Of a stretch of 64,000 nt of DNA, positions 33,585 to 44,436 are shown one piece after another (the stretch's first letter is position 1; every line of letters begins with the position of its first letter). The position numbers and the translations under genes are program-made. The notes under the pieces are model-generated. The model did not search any database. It was not told where the DNA came from and saw nothing but the letters and a program-made list of their open reading frames with translations. Source of the stretch: Phaseolus vulgaris (Eukaryota > Streptophyta > Magnoliopsida > Fabales > Fabaceae); assembly GCF_000499845.2 (NCBI RefSeq), contig NC_023755.2:8618752-8682751 (forward strand), read 5' to 3'.

Positions 33585-35130
33585 GTAATAAGATAATTCT
33601 AATGCCGGACGAGGCATAAATAATTCTGATTACATTAGTAATAAGATAATTCTGATGCCGAACGAGGCATAAATAATTCTGATTACATTAGTAATAAGGT
33701 AATTCTGATGCCGAACGAGGCATAAATAAGTGAATAATTCTGATGCCGAACGAGGCATAAATAAGTGAATAATTCTGATGCCGAACGTGGCATAAAAAAG
33801 TCTGATTACGTTAAGGTAATAATTCAGATGCCGAACGAGGCATAAGATTGAGTAAATAATTCGGATGTCGAACGTGGCATAATAATTATGATTACGTTGA
33901 GGTAATAATATAATTCTGATGCCGAACGAGGCATAAATAAGTGAATAATTCTGATGCCGAACGAGGCATAAATAAGTGAATAATTCTGATGCCGAACGTG
34001 GCATAAAAAAGTCTGATTACGTTAAGGTAATAATTCAGATGCCGAACGAGGCATAAGATTGAGTAAATAATTCGGATGCCGAACGTGGCATAATAATTAT
34101 GATTACGTTGAGGTAATAATATAATTCTGATGCCGAACGAGGCATAAATAAGTGAATAATTCTGATGCCGAACGAGGCATAAATAAGTGAATAATTCTGA
34201 TGCCGAACGTGGCATAAAAAAGTCTGATTTCGTTAAGGTAATAATTCAGATGCCGAACGAGGCATAAGATTGAGTAAATAATTCGGATGCCGAACGTGGC
34301 ATAATAATTATGATTACGTTGAGGTAATAATATAATTCTGATGCCGAACGAGGCATAAATAAGTGAATAATTCTGATGCCGAACGAGGCATAAATAAGTG
34401 AATAATTCTGATGCCGAACGTGGCATAAAAAAGTCTGATTACGTTAAGGTAATAATTCAGATGCCGAACGAGGCATAAGATTGAGTAAATAATTCGGATG
34501 CCGAACGTGGCATAATAATTATGATTACGTTGAGGTAATAATATAATTCTGATGCCGAACGAGGCATAAATAAGTGAATAATTCTGATGCCGAACGAGGC
34601 ATAAATAAGTGAATAATTCTGATGCCGAACGTGGCATAAAAAAGTCTGATTACGTTAAGGTAATAATTCAGATGCCGAACGAGGCATAAGATTGAGTAAA
34701 TAATTCGGATGCCGAACGTGGCATAATAATTCTGATTACGTTAAGGTAATAATTCAGATGTCGAACGAGGCATAAGATTGAGTAAATAATTCTGATGCCG
34801 AACGTGGCATAAATAATTCTGATTACGTTGAGGTAATAATTCAGATGCCGAACGAGGCATCAGATTGAGTAAATAATTCTGATGCCGAACGTGACAGAAA
34901 TAATTCTGATTACGTTGTAATAATTCAGATGCCGAACGAGGCATATATAAATCCGATAAATTCTGATGCCGAACGAGGCATAAATAATTATTATTACGTT
35001 AAAGTAATAATTCTGATGCCGAATGAGGCATATAAAATTCTGACTACGTAAAAAGTAATAATTCTGATGCCGAACGAGGCATATATAAATCCGATAAATT
35101 CTGATTTCGTTAAATACCTATGAAACCGAA
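33585..35130 (-). repeat. Tandem array in the Tat 3' region: hairpin units in 211-bp higher-order repeats
   Basis: About 35 units of 32-54 bp share the core ATGCCGAACG(A/T)GGCAT, a 5-bp stem ATGCC/GGCAT around a 6-base loop GAACGA or GAACGT. From about 33690 to 34744 the units are organised in a 211-bp higher-order repeat (five copies; period marks at 33901, 34112, 34323, 34534). Copies are almost identical; those near the array ends are more diverged. Spacers such as 'taagtgaataattc' and 'attacgttaaggtaataatt' alternate. Open frames on the minus strand here (MPRSASELFTYLC repeats) come from the repeat and shift frame each 211 bp. Not coding. Confidence 0.95.
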
Positions 35131-35245
35131 CGAGATATGAATTGAGTAAAGGACTAGGAGATTTGGATTTTAATTTAGTGCCTCGTTAAAACCTTCCCGG
35201 TCGTAAACCCTCCTTAGGGAAAAACCGACTGAGCGAGGAAAGAGT

Positions 35246-38200
35246 TCAACTGTAATAAAATTTGAGATGTGTGGCATTCCACGTTCTCGGTATTTCCTTC
35301 CCAGATAAATATTCTAAATAATAGGCTCCACCGGCTGCCGTATCAGCTATGCGGAAAGGTCCTTCCCAATTGTTGGAGAACTTGCCTCCTTCCTTCCGTG
35401 CGCTGCTTCGCATTCGCCATACTAAGTCGCCTTTGTGGAACAATCTTGGTTTAACTTTGGAGTTGTATCGTCTGGCCGCCCGAATTTTGCATGCTTCTTC
35501 TCTAATTCTACACTTGTCCCGGAGTTCGTTGATGAGATCGAGACCGACCGAGAGGCTTTCCTTGTTTAGATCAAGATCAAGGGTTTGCCGGCGGAGAGAG
35601 GGTTCGCCAATCTCGACGGGGATCATAGCTTCGGTGCCATACGTTAGGCTGTACGGCGTTTCTTGTGTAGTCGTCTGAGGAGTACAGCGATATGCCCATA
35701 ATACTTCTAAGAGTTCTTCAGTCCAGTTGCCCTTTGCTGGGCCGAGACGTTTCTTCAGTTCATTCAAAATAACTTTGTTTCCAGCTTCTGCCTGTCCGTT
35801 TGTTTGCGGATGTTCGACTGAACTAGCGATGTGTTTGATGTGGAGCTTCTCGTAAAATTCTGCTAACGTTCGGTCGGTGAATTGCCGACCGTTATCGGTG
35901 ATGATGATTTGTGGAAGCCCGAAGCGGCAAACGATATTTTTCCATACGAAATTTTGAACATTGCGGGCGGTGATTGCAGTCAGGGGCTCGGCTTCGATCC
36001 ACTTGGTGAAGTAATCAATGCCGACTAGTAAGAATTTACACTGGCCTTTACCGGGGGCGAAAGGACCAATGATGTCCATACCCCATTGGACGAACGGCCA
36101 AGGTGATAACATAAAATGGAGTTCCTCAGGCTTTTGATGGGACAAAGTGCCAAACTCTTGGCATTTAAGACATTTTTGTACGAAATTGGTGCAGTCACCC
36201 TGGACGGTCGGCCAGTAGTATCCAGCCCGGAATACTTTGGCAGCCATTGTCCGTGCGCCGGAGTGAGTTCCGCAAATTCCTTCGTGCAACTCTTGGATGA
36301 CATAGGAAGCTTGGTCTGGTGTCAAACATTTAAGGAGTGGTTGGGTATAACCTCGGCGATAAAGGTCGTCGCCGATTAAGACAAAACGGGCGGCCTGCAG
36401 CTTCATGGTTTTTTCGCCGAGAGGACTACATGTGCCGTCGAGTAAATATTGCTTGATTGGGGTAATCCAAGTAGATTCCGTGTCGGTCGTCAGGCATTCC
36501 TGTAGGTCGATGCTTGGGCGTGCAAGCGTAACATGGATGACCGACCGATGCATTCCTTTACACTTCGTGGTTGCTAACCGGGACAAGGCATCCGCGCGGG
36601 TATTGTGATCGCGTCGAACGTGCTGCATAGAAATTTCAGAAAAGGTGCTCATCGACTGTTTGACTAAGTGATAGTATCGCTGTAAAAAGCTTTCTCGGAC
36701 TTCATATTCGTCGTTAAGCTGACCGATGACAAGCCGGGAATCACTTTTGCAAATTAACTTAGTGATTTCTAATTCTTGAGCGAGACGTAGACCGGCTAAT
36801 ATGGCTTCATATTCGGCCTGATTGTTTGAAGCTTTGAAGTCGAATTTGAGGGCTTGCTCGATGACAATCTCGCCGGGGCCTTCCAAAACAACTCCAGCGC
36901 CGCACGACCTCTCGTTCGAGGAGCCATCAACATATAAGATCCATGATGAATGTTCGGTCTCGGCTGAAGAAGTAGTGAGTTCAGCTGCGAAGTCGGCGAG
37001 AGCTTGCGACTTGATCGCTCCGCGTGGTTGGTACTGAATATGGAATTCGGATAGTTCGATCGTCCAACCGATCATTCGTCCGGCTAAATCTGGTTTAGTG
37101 AGGATCTTTACAATAGGGTAATTTGTCCGAACAATAATCCGATGATTCTGAAAATACATACGCATTCGTCGGGCGGTAATGATGAGGGCCATGGCTACCT
37201 TTTCGATCGTCTGGTATCGGATTTCGGCGCCATGAAGGGCGCGGCTGACGAAGTAAACCGGCCGTTCTTCAAAATTAATTTCTTGCACTAAGACTGAGCT
37301 GACGGCTTCGTGTGAAACGGCGAGGTAGACTATGATGGGTTCTCGTGCGTCCGGTTTCTGGATGACCGGCGGGGTTGATAAAAAAGTTTTCAAATCGAGG
37401 AAAATTTCCTCACATTCGGTCGACCACTCGAAGCGGAATGCTTTTTTCAGTAGTCGGACGATTGGCCTCGTTCGTTCGGCGAGTTTAGGAACAAATCTGG
37501 ATAGTGCGGTGAGTCGGCCGATAAGTCTCTGAATTTCCTGAATGGAGTTGGGACTTCGCATTTCGGAGATAGCTTTGCACTTCTCGGGGTTAGCTTCTAT
37601 GCCTCTATGAGTTAGCATAAAACCTAAGAACTTCCCCCCTTCGACGCCGAACGCACACTTGTCCGGATTGAGTCGCATCTGGTGTTGGCGGAGGGCCTGA
37701 AAAACTTCTTTTAGGTCGGCAATATGTTGTTTGCATGAGTCGGACTTGACGACGATGTCATCGACATAGAATTCAACATTCCTACCAATCATGTCGTGGA
37801 ATACGTGGTCCATTAGTCTTTGATAAGTGGCTCCGGCATTTTTGAGTCCGAAGGGCATTACTTCATAGTAGAAATTGCCGGAATCAGTCATGAAGGCCGT
37901 CTTCTTCCGGTCGGCCGGGTGCATTTGGATTTGATTATAGCCAGAGTAGGCATCAAGGAAGCTGAGGATGTGATGCCCGGCTGCACCGTCGACGAGACGA
38001 TCAATGGTAGGCAGAGGATACGAGTCTTTTGGGCAAGCTTTATTGAGGTCTGTGTAGTCAACACACATACGCCATTTTCCGTTCGCTTTCTTCACCATAA
38101 CCACGTTGGCTAGCCATGTGGTGTAATGGGCCTGCCGAATGAATCCAGCCTGTAACAATTTGTCGGCTTCCTCACGTGCGGCTTGACGTCGTTCCTCGCC

Positions 38201-40681
38201 TATATGTCTTTTCTTTTGAGCTATTGGTTTAGCTTCTCTATACAGTGATAATCGGTGAGTGATAACCTGTGGGTCTACGCCAGGCATATCAGCGGCCGTC
38301 CAGGCGAAAAGATCGGAATTTTTAACAAGTGTCGTCCCGATGGCCATTCGGTCGTCCGGTTTCAGCGAAGTACCGATGTGCGTAGTGTGGCGATCATCGC
38401 GAAGCGGGAATGGATGCAAGTCTTCTCCTGCTTCCATACGGGGATCGTCCATGCGAGGGTCGAGGTCAACAAGGGCTATCATTTGACGACGGGACATGTG
38501 TCGTCCGGAACACCGTGTGGGGGAACGTCCTCGTTTTTGCGGGACTCGGTCGTCCGTATTGGTTGTATAGAGTCGTCGAGTTGGCTCACTTTTCAAACTT
38601 GCTACATAGCATTCCCTAGCGGTTTTTTGATCGACATGGATGGTTGCAATGTCGTTGTTAGCCGAGGGGAATTTCATGGCTAAGTGTGGAGTGGACACAA
38701 TGGCTTTTAATCTGTTAATGGACGGACGACCGAGCAGGATGTTGTAGGAAGTTTGTGCGTTAACCAGGAGGTATCGTACGTTTATTGTTTTATGGAGGCC
38801 GTCTTCCTCACCAAAGGTTGTGTACAAGTCTATGTACCCCTTAGTATCGACCCGTTCACCTGAGAACCCTACAATTTGTTCGTTATAGGGCTGAATATGT
38901 GCTTCTGGGATGCGCATTTTCTTGAAAATGTCCCAATACAATATATCGACCGAGATACCCTGATCTACCAAAGTCTTGGCAATTGCGAACTTGTCAATTT
39001 CTACAGTGATGACCATGGGGTCGTCCTGGGCTGGATCTATGGCTGTAAAGTCTTCGTCAGTGAAAGTAATCGGAGGTATATGTGGACGCCTCCTCGTGGT
39101 AGCATGAGCGGACTGGATGTCACGAAGATGTTTCTTTCGGGCGGAATTTGAGCACCCGCCACCGGCAAATCCTCCAGCTATATAATTTGTTTCGTGGTTC
39201 GGTTCGCCCAAGTTAACGGGTCCAGCAATCATGTTGATGACTTCGCGGACTCGTTGGCGAGGTCGGGCGTTTCGGTCGGGACTTGTGCTACGGGGGCGTG
39301 TACGCCGAACGGGGCTTTCGCTGCGTTTTCGCGAAGTCTGGCTACGGTCAGTGTGGCGTTTGTAATCGTTACGGTACGACCGGTCGACACCACGGGAAGG
39401 ACGGTCAGTATTCCGTGGTGGGGATCTTGAACTCCTTGTCCTCTTGACGAACTGCCGTAAATGGCCAGCTTGGATGAGTTCTTCAATTTTATCCTTCAAA
39501 GCTTGACATCCTTCGGTCGTGTGACCGAAATTCTGATGGTATTGACAACGCTTAGCAGTATCTGCATTCGGTGGTGTTTGATACTGCTTCAATGTCGGGA
39601 TTAGGTCCGTTTGTAGTGCTTCATCTAGGGCTTGTCCCCTCGGCACAGTTAAAGGGGTGTAACTGTTAAACCTGGGGATTCGGCCTCCCCTATTCCGGTC
39701 GGACCTCAGAGTGGTTCGGACGGTTCGTTCGGTTTCGACTTCTCTTTCTTTACTTTGGGTTTGGTCTTTAAGGGCTCCGAATCCGACAGCTTTGAACCGT
39801 TGATGGTAATCAATGTGTTCTTCGATTTGCATGAATTTGGTTGCTCGAGTTCGAAGGTCCTCCATGTCTTGAGGTGGTTTCTTGATGAGACTTTCAGTGA
39901 AACGGCTCGGTCGGATGGCCGAGACCAAATGGTGCAATGCAACCTCTTGTTTGAGCCCTCGGATGTTCATGCATGCTTTGTTGAACCTATCTAGAAAGGT
40001 TCTAAGAGATTCACCTTTTTCTTGTTGTACCGCTAGGAGAGACATGGAGGACATGTGATGCGGTCGGCTAGTGGCATATTGAGTGGAGAATTTTGCGGCT
40101 AGGGTGTCAAAATCGTTAATGGAGTTTGGAGGCAGCTCTGTGAACCAGGTAAGAGGTTCTCCCTGGAGCGACGTGGGAAATACTTTACACCACACATTGT
40201 TATCTGTGGTATACAAAGTCATTTGCGTCTTGTAGACATTTAAGTGTTCGTCCGGGTCGGTCGAGCCGTCATAGAGTTTAATGACGAGGCCTCTCCATTT
40301 GTCAGGAAGTGGAGTGGTGATAATTTCGTCTGTAAAAGGATGACCCCTTTTCCTTGACTTTCTTTCGACTGTTTCAGCTCTGGAAGCAGGATTGGTATTG
40401 GCAGGTGTAGGTATGCGAGAGGCGGTTCGGTCGGCCATATGGGATTGGCCTTCTCGTTCGGGATTATCGACCTGTTGTTGGAGTCGTGCATTCTGCTCTC
40501 TTAATAAGGCGATTTCTTCTTCTTGGCGGCGTCTATCTTCTTCTTGGAGGCGTCTATCTTCTTCATGTTGACGATGGTCTTCCATCCCCTTTTGTCGCAG
40601 TTCCTCCATCTGAGCTTGGAGGATTTGAATCATAGTCATCTGTTCTGCCATAGCGTCGTTGTTGTTTCTTGTCGCAACCAT
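35246..40681 (-). CDS. Tat-lineage gypsy gag-pol polyprotein, 1811 aa, intact
   Basis: One frame without stop. Residues 15-75 form a charged coiled coil. Gag lies about 110-290 (PLTWFTELPPNSINDF), followed by a knuckle-like CQYHQNFGHTTEGC near 377. Protease is about 555-660, with active-site motif LVDQGIS where D-S/T-G is usual. RT is about 830-1020: MCVDYTDLNKACPKDSYPLP, FLDAYSGYNQI, YVDD near 972. The first RNase H (about 1110-1235) is degenerate. The second, archaeal-type RNase H (about 1248-1375) has DGSS, NNQAEYEA, SDS and ADALSR. Integrase is about 1455-1640: HHCC zinc finger, then MDIIGPF, TDNG and QAEAGNK giving D, D, E. The rest is a C-terminal tail. Gag and pol are fused, so a host or self protease must cut them. 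The ATG follows the PBS by about 30 bases. Codon use is GC-richer than the host genes. Confidence 0.95.
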   Translation of the reverse strand: MVATRNNNDAMAEQMTMIQILQAQMEELRQKGMEDHRQHEEDRRLQEEDRRRQEEEIALLREQNARLQQQVDNPEREGQSHMADRTASRIPTPANTNPASRAETVERKSRKRGHPFTDEIITTPLPDKWRGLVIKLYDGSTDPDEHLNVYKTQMTLYTTDNNVWCKVFPTSLQGEPLTWFTELPPNSINDFDTLAAKFSTQYATSRPHHMSSMSLLAVQQEKGESLRTFLDRFNKACMNIRGLKQEVALHHLVSAIRPSRFTESLIKKPPQDMEDLRTRATKFMQIEEHIDYHQRFKAVGFGALKDQTQSKEREVETERTVRTTLRSDRNRGGRIPRFNSYTPLTVPRGQALDEALQTDLIPTLKQYQTPPNADTAKRCQYHQNFGHTTEGCQALKDKIEELIQAGHLRQFVKRTRSSRSPPRNTDRPSRGVDRSYRNDYKRHTDRSQTSRKRSESPVRRTRPRSTSPDRNARPRQRVREVINMIAGPVNLGEPNHETNYIAGGFAGGGCSNSARKKHLRDIQSAHATTRRRPHIPPITFTDEDFTAIDPAQDDPMVITVEIDKFAIAKTLVDQGISVDILYWDIFKKMRIPEAHIQPYNEQIVGFSGERVDTKGYIDLYTTFGEEDGLHKTINVRYLLVNAQTSYNILLGRPSINRLKAIVSTPHLAMKFPSANNDIATIHVDQKTARECYVASLKSEPTRRLYTTNTDDRVPQKRGRSPTRCSGRHMSRRQMIALVDLDPRMDDPRMEAGEDLHPFPLRDDRHTTHIGTSLKPDDRMAIGTTLVKNSDLFAWTAADMPGVDPQVITHRLSLYREAKPIAQKKRHIGEERRQAAREEADKLLQAGFIRQAHYTTWLANVVMVKKANGKWRMCVDYTDLNKACPKDSYPLPTIDRLVDGAAGHHILSFLDAYSGYNQIQMHPADRKKTAFMTDSGNFYYEVMPFGLKNAGATYQRLMDHVFHDMIGRNVEFYVDDIVVKSDSCKQHIADLKEVFQALRQHQMRLNPDKCAFGVEGGKFLGFMLTHRGIEANPEKCKAISEMRSPNSIQEIQRLIGRLTALSRFVPKLAERTRPIVRLLKKAFRFEWSTECEEIFLDLKTFLSTPPVIQKPDAREPIIVYLAVSHEAVSSVLVQEINFEERPVYFVSRALHGAEIRYQTIEKVAMALIITARRMRMYFQNHRIIVRTNYPIVKILTKPDLAGRMIGWTIELSEFHIQYQPRGAIKSQALADFAAELTTSSAETEHSSWILYVDGSSNERSCGAGVVLEGPGEIVIEQALKFDFKASNNQAEYEAILAGLRLAQELEITKLICKSDSRLVIGQLNDEYEVRESFLQRYYHLVKQSMSTFSEISMQHVRRDHNTRADALSRLATTKCKGMHRSVIHVTLARPSIDLQECLTTDTESTWITPIKQYLLDGTCSPLGEKTMKLQAARFVLIGDDLYRRGYTQPLLKCLTPDQASYVIQELHEGICGTHSGARTMAAKVFRAGYYWPTVQGDCTNFVQKCLKCQEFGTLSHQKPEELHFMLSPWPFVQWGMDIIGPFAPGKGQCKFLLVGIDYFTKWIEAEPLTAITARNVQNFVWKNIVCRFGLPQIIITDNGRQFTDRTLAEFYEKLHIKHIASSVEHPQTNGQAEAGNKVILNELKKRLGPAKGNWTEELLEVLWAYRCTPQTTTQETPYSLTYGTEAMIPVEIGEPSLRRQTLDLDLNKESLSVGLDLINELRDKCRIREEACKIRAARRYNSKVKPRLFHKGDLVWRMRSSARKEGGKFSNNWEGPFRIADTAAGGAYYLEYLSGKEIPRTWNATHLKFYYS

Positions 40682-40710
40682 TATAGCTTCAAAAATTGAA
40701 GATTTGCCTC

Positions 40711-40729
40711 GGCCCCACGGTGGGCGCCA
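40711..40729 (-). other. Primer-binding site of the Tat element
   Basis: The minus strand reads TGGCGCCCACCGTGGGGCC two bases after the 5' LTR end. TGG plus a run complementary to a tRNA 3' end is the expected structure; I cannot name the tRNA with certainty. Confidence 0.8.
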
Positions 40730-40731
40730 AT

Positions 40732-41256
40732 TGTACCTGAGTGGAGAGATGGGGCCCAGGCACGGTCGGTTGACGTGGTGTAATTGCTGACGTGTTGATC
40801 TTCTTCTCCTCTGGTCGATTGTCCTTTCTTGCTGTCTCCTTTGGTCGGTCGTCCCTTCGTGCTATCAACTTCGGTCGGGCGGGGGAGGGTACCTGCGAAG
40901 GCACTCCGACGCTCAAGTAAGTATGAGATTCTAAGCGCAGTTTCGTAAGTGAATGAAAACGTACCTTTCTCTGGCTTGAGCACAGTATTTATAGGATTGC
41001 CTAATGGGCTTTCTATCCCTTGGGCTCAGGGTGGTTATGGATATGTTTTGTCAGTCGTGCTTCGGAATACCCGGGGAACATATCTTCTCTAAACGCATAT
41101 TCCTTATTCTTCGGAGGTGTATCTTAACCACCTTAGCTTGTCACATAAATGCCCTTACATTTATTGTGTATAAGGCCGGTCGGCCACGTGCGTTCGTTTC
41201 CATTTAGTGTATAAGGCCGGTCGGCCACGTGCGTTCGTCCGGTGCGTACCAGTACA
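40732..41256 (-). repeat. 5' LTR of the Tat element (525 bp)
   Basis: Edges TGTACC...AGTACA on the plus strand, with two 41-bp G-box units (from about 41166). It drives gag-pol on the minus strand. Confidence 0.95.
40986..40994 (-). promoter_or_regulatory. TATA box of the Tat 5' LTR
   Basis: The minus strand reads CTATAAATA. U3 (with the G-box repeats) lies upstream and about 250 bp of LTR downstream, a normal position for the RNA start. Confidence 0.7.
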
Positions 41257-42975
41257 CCTAGAAAAATATAAATTGATTGAGATAACATTGAGATAAGAAA
41301 TGGTAGATTAAGTGATGAATGTAGTATTGAGTGAGGTTATGGTGAGTGAGTCAACTAATAATGAGGTTGGGTCAATGAAGTAGTTGATGAGATATCATAA
41401 GCATTTAAGCTTCACATGCATTGTCACAAGTTCTTTAAACATAACAAATCTCATCCACCTCCTTCCACACTCACATGCATCATCTTTAATATCTTCCATG
41501 CAAACACATTAAATTTTTTGAATGAAACTATTCCAATACCTATTCCTCACTTTTTTTTTTCTTTTGGAGAAAAAAAACTAAAAAAAAAGTCCAATGACAA
41601 TAACATGTCACAAACCACACTCTTGAGCTAGAGATTATTGGAGTAGTATGAAATGTGGCCCTCATCATGGGTCCTGTACCTTGCATATTAAGAGCAGTGT
41701 TTTAATGAACAGTGTAGGGTTCTGCCCTAGGAAACATACATGGCTATGCTGGTACATCCCATGTTGAGATTGTCATCATAAACTTCTGGTACACTGCCAT
41801 ACCATTAATTCTACCATTGCATCAGATCCATTCAACTATAATCCATCCATGATTAATAACCAACTCATCACTTAGTGTGTGTTTAACTACTAAAGTACAA
41901 CATTAATGTCATAGTAGATTTTTTTTTAAAATGTTACTTTTAATAATTAAATACAGTGTGATTTGACTAATATAATTTTAAAATTATTTTATTTCAATAA
42001 AATATTTTGATGTAAGATTGTCAATATATTATATATTTTTTTTTTCAATTTGAAAAGAAAAAGTTTGGCTTAATGGTTTTTCTTATCTCTATATATATAT
42101 GATGGTTTTGTAATTTTATTATATTATTTTAAATATTATCAATTTGATACAATTTAAAAAAGGTAAATTAATGTAATATTTTCTTGTTGAATTTATTGTG
42201 ACAATATTATTATATTTGTTTACTTGTGTTACTTGATTTTGTAAAAAAAAAAAATTAACTTATAAGGTGTGATTTCTTGTTTTTGTCACCTATAATTGTT
42301 GTATAATGGTGTTACCATCAATTTAACTAAAGGGACTATAAGAACTTGGTTATAAAGAAAATAAAATAGATCAGTGGAACAAAATTAAAAAAAAAAGTAA
42401 AGTAAAAGTAAAAAAAAAAGTATAGTATTAAACCGATGAGATTTCGAGAAAAAAAAAAATCGGATCACATGGTGTAACCAATATTTGAGGTTCTGTTGTT
42501 TTTATTTTATTAATCGTAATCAATCGTAGATGCATAAAATTAGAATAATACTTACAAACTCAGTAAAATAGGGAAACATTTAGTAAAAGAAAAGTATTCA
42601 GTTTTTTTTTTTTAGAATTTGAAATTAAAAAAGTATATTTTTCGTGTTTAATTTAGTTTTTTAAAAATATTTTGAAAAATGATTTTTAACAATATTCCTA
42701 CTAAATCATTCTCAGGGTGATGGACAAATGAATTAAAATAAAAAAAATCTAGATAAAAAATATCATATATTTTTTTTATTCCTTTAGCCATTTGACATGA
42801 AGTTTTATCATAATGTGCATAAAGAACACATAAAAGGATATATTAAGTTCTCTAAACATGTTGATCAGGATTCAACTTTTATTATGTATTTATATAAAAA
42901 ATATGTGGTTGAACTAAAACAAAACTCATTTGATAAATTTTACGCTTTTTGAAATTATTAATTTCTAAATTTCCA

Positions 42976-42979
<4 letters not shown>

Positions 42980-43045
<66 letters not shown>
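42980..43045. repeat. TA microsatellite with TACA interruption
   Basis: (TA)n, then three TACA units, then (TA)n, 66 bp in total; self-complementary. Confidence 0.95.
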
Positions 43046-44408
43046 CGTTAGTATAAAAAAATATAGCTAGAGACAAAATAAGTAAGTTGATGATGATTAC
43101 TCTAATAAAAATAAGTTAGAATATAATAGTATAATTTCAGTCTTTAAACTTTAATGGAAAGTTCGTGAATAACCTACGACCATGAGGAAGTCCTATGTAT
43201 AATTATGGATAAGTACTAGGAGTCAACCAATGTCTGAATGACAGCTTTTTTACGTTTATTTTTGTTATATAAATGTCCAAAGGATTTCTGTAAATGTAAT
43301 AAAATAAAAGTAATTTAGAGAAAAATTAATTTTATTCTTTTTGCATGTTTGAATTGAAAAAAAAGAAGAGAGTATTATACTATTACGTAAAAAGTTTATA
43401 GTAGGTTTTGGGTCCATTTGAAATTCTTATTTACAAAAGTTACTTAAAATTATGTTATATCATAACTACGTGCTAAATATTTTGGAGAAGTTCTGAAAAT
43501 AATTGATAAAATATGTTTATAAACTGTTTTTAACTTATTTTAATAAACCCTTTTGGATAAAATATTTCTTATTTCTTGTATCTCTCATAATTTTTACTTT
43601 TATTTATCCTTTTAAAGATAGAAAATGAAAGGTGATGGTTGTTAGTATAAGGAGGAAATAAGAACATATTATAGTTTAGGTGAGTAGTGGTTGCAAATAA
43701 GTCAAAGTTGTGTCCCAAAACTAGATATGTAGTAAGTAGTGTAGAGAGTGAAAACAAATTATTGAAAGAAGCAAGACAAGAAAACAAATGATGGGAGGTG
43801 AGGGCCTCACAAAGTGGTGCTACCATGGATCCAATTATGAAGACCATCAATGTACCATGGAAAAAGACATCTCCAACATCATGTTTTAATTTGGTAAGGC
43901 AAGTGGAAAGGAATTTGGTTCCCCATTTTTTCTTAAACTTTCAATGCTTGCTTCTCTTCTAATACTACTTCACATATTTATATTTTAGATCATATACAAA
44001 AGGTTAAGTGAAAGGCTATATAGTAAGAAAATGTTTTATTTTCATTCTTTGTATTTAAAAATAACTAGTTTTGGATCTTTTGTACAATACTCTTTTTAAT
44101 TTCTTTTAATCCCTATAAGTTTGGATGATAGGGCTTAAAGTGGAGAGACACATTGATGACTTTTAATTATAAAGATCAAAAAGTAAAATCTATACAAGTA
44201 TAGGGACTAAATTAGCAATTAAATATAAATTAAATATAAATTAAATAATTATACAATCTTGTGTTGGTAAAGTTTGATAGAATGAATATTTACTTTCTTG
44301 CATGTGAAACACCATAGGTCTTGTTTAGAGTTATGGAAGATCTCAAATAAATAAAGTGATGTTATTTTAAAGTTAAAAGTATTTGTACTTTTAAAGCAAA
44401 AAAATAAA

Positions 44409-44436
44409 TAATATATATATATATATATATATATAT
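44409..44436. repeat. TA microsatellite
   Basis: About 14 TA units. Confidence 0.9.

Larger units (their letters stand above)
32638..41256 (-). mobile_element. Complete Ty3-gypsy retrotransposon, Tat lineage, 8.6 kb
   Basis: Both LTRs (32638-33203 and 40732-41256), the target duplication CCTAG, primer-binding site, polypurine tract and one uninterrupted gag-pol frame are present. Order on the minus strand: 5' LTR, PBS, gag-PR-RT-RNase H-second RNase H-integrase, a 2-kb noncoding 3' region with a tandem array, PPT, 3' LTR. A second RNase H between RT/RNase H and integrase and a long 3' region with tandem repeats are hallmarks of Tat elements. The LTRs differ at two bases and by one 41-bp repeat unit, so insertion was recent. 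It is much more GC-rich than its surroundings. It may still be able to move. Confidence 0.95.

Noticed and set aside
33630..34944. Series of overlapping minus-strand frames starting MPRSASEL
   Set aside because: They are the translation of the tandem repeat; the 211-bp period changes the frame each time, so no single protein is encoded.
33585..35130. Regular repeats with short palindromes could suggest a CRISPR array
   Set aside because: Unit spacing is irregular, spacers are repeated rather than unique, and the array lies inside a plant retrotransposon.
35269..39994. Plus-strand frames up to 142 aa opposite the gypsy polyprotein
   Set aside because: They are shadows of the GC-rich gag-pol frame on the other strand; no domain is recognisable.
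41640..41830. Moderately GC-rich stretch that might fold as a small RNA precursor
   Set aside because: I could not pair two arms convincingly and recognised no known miRNA.
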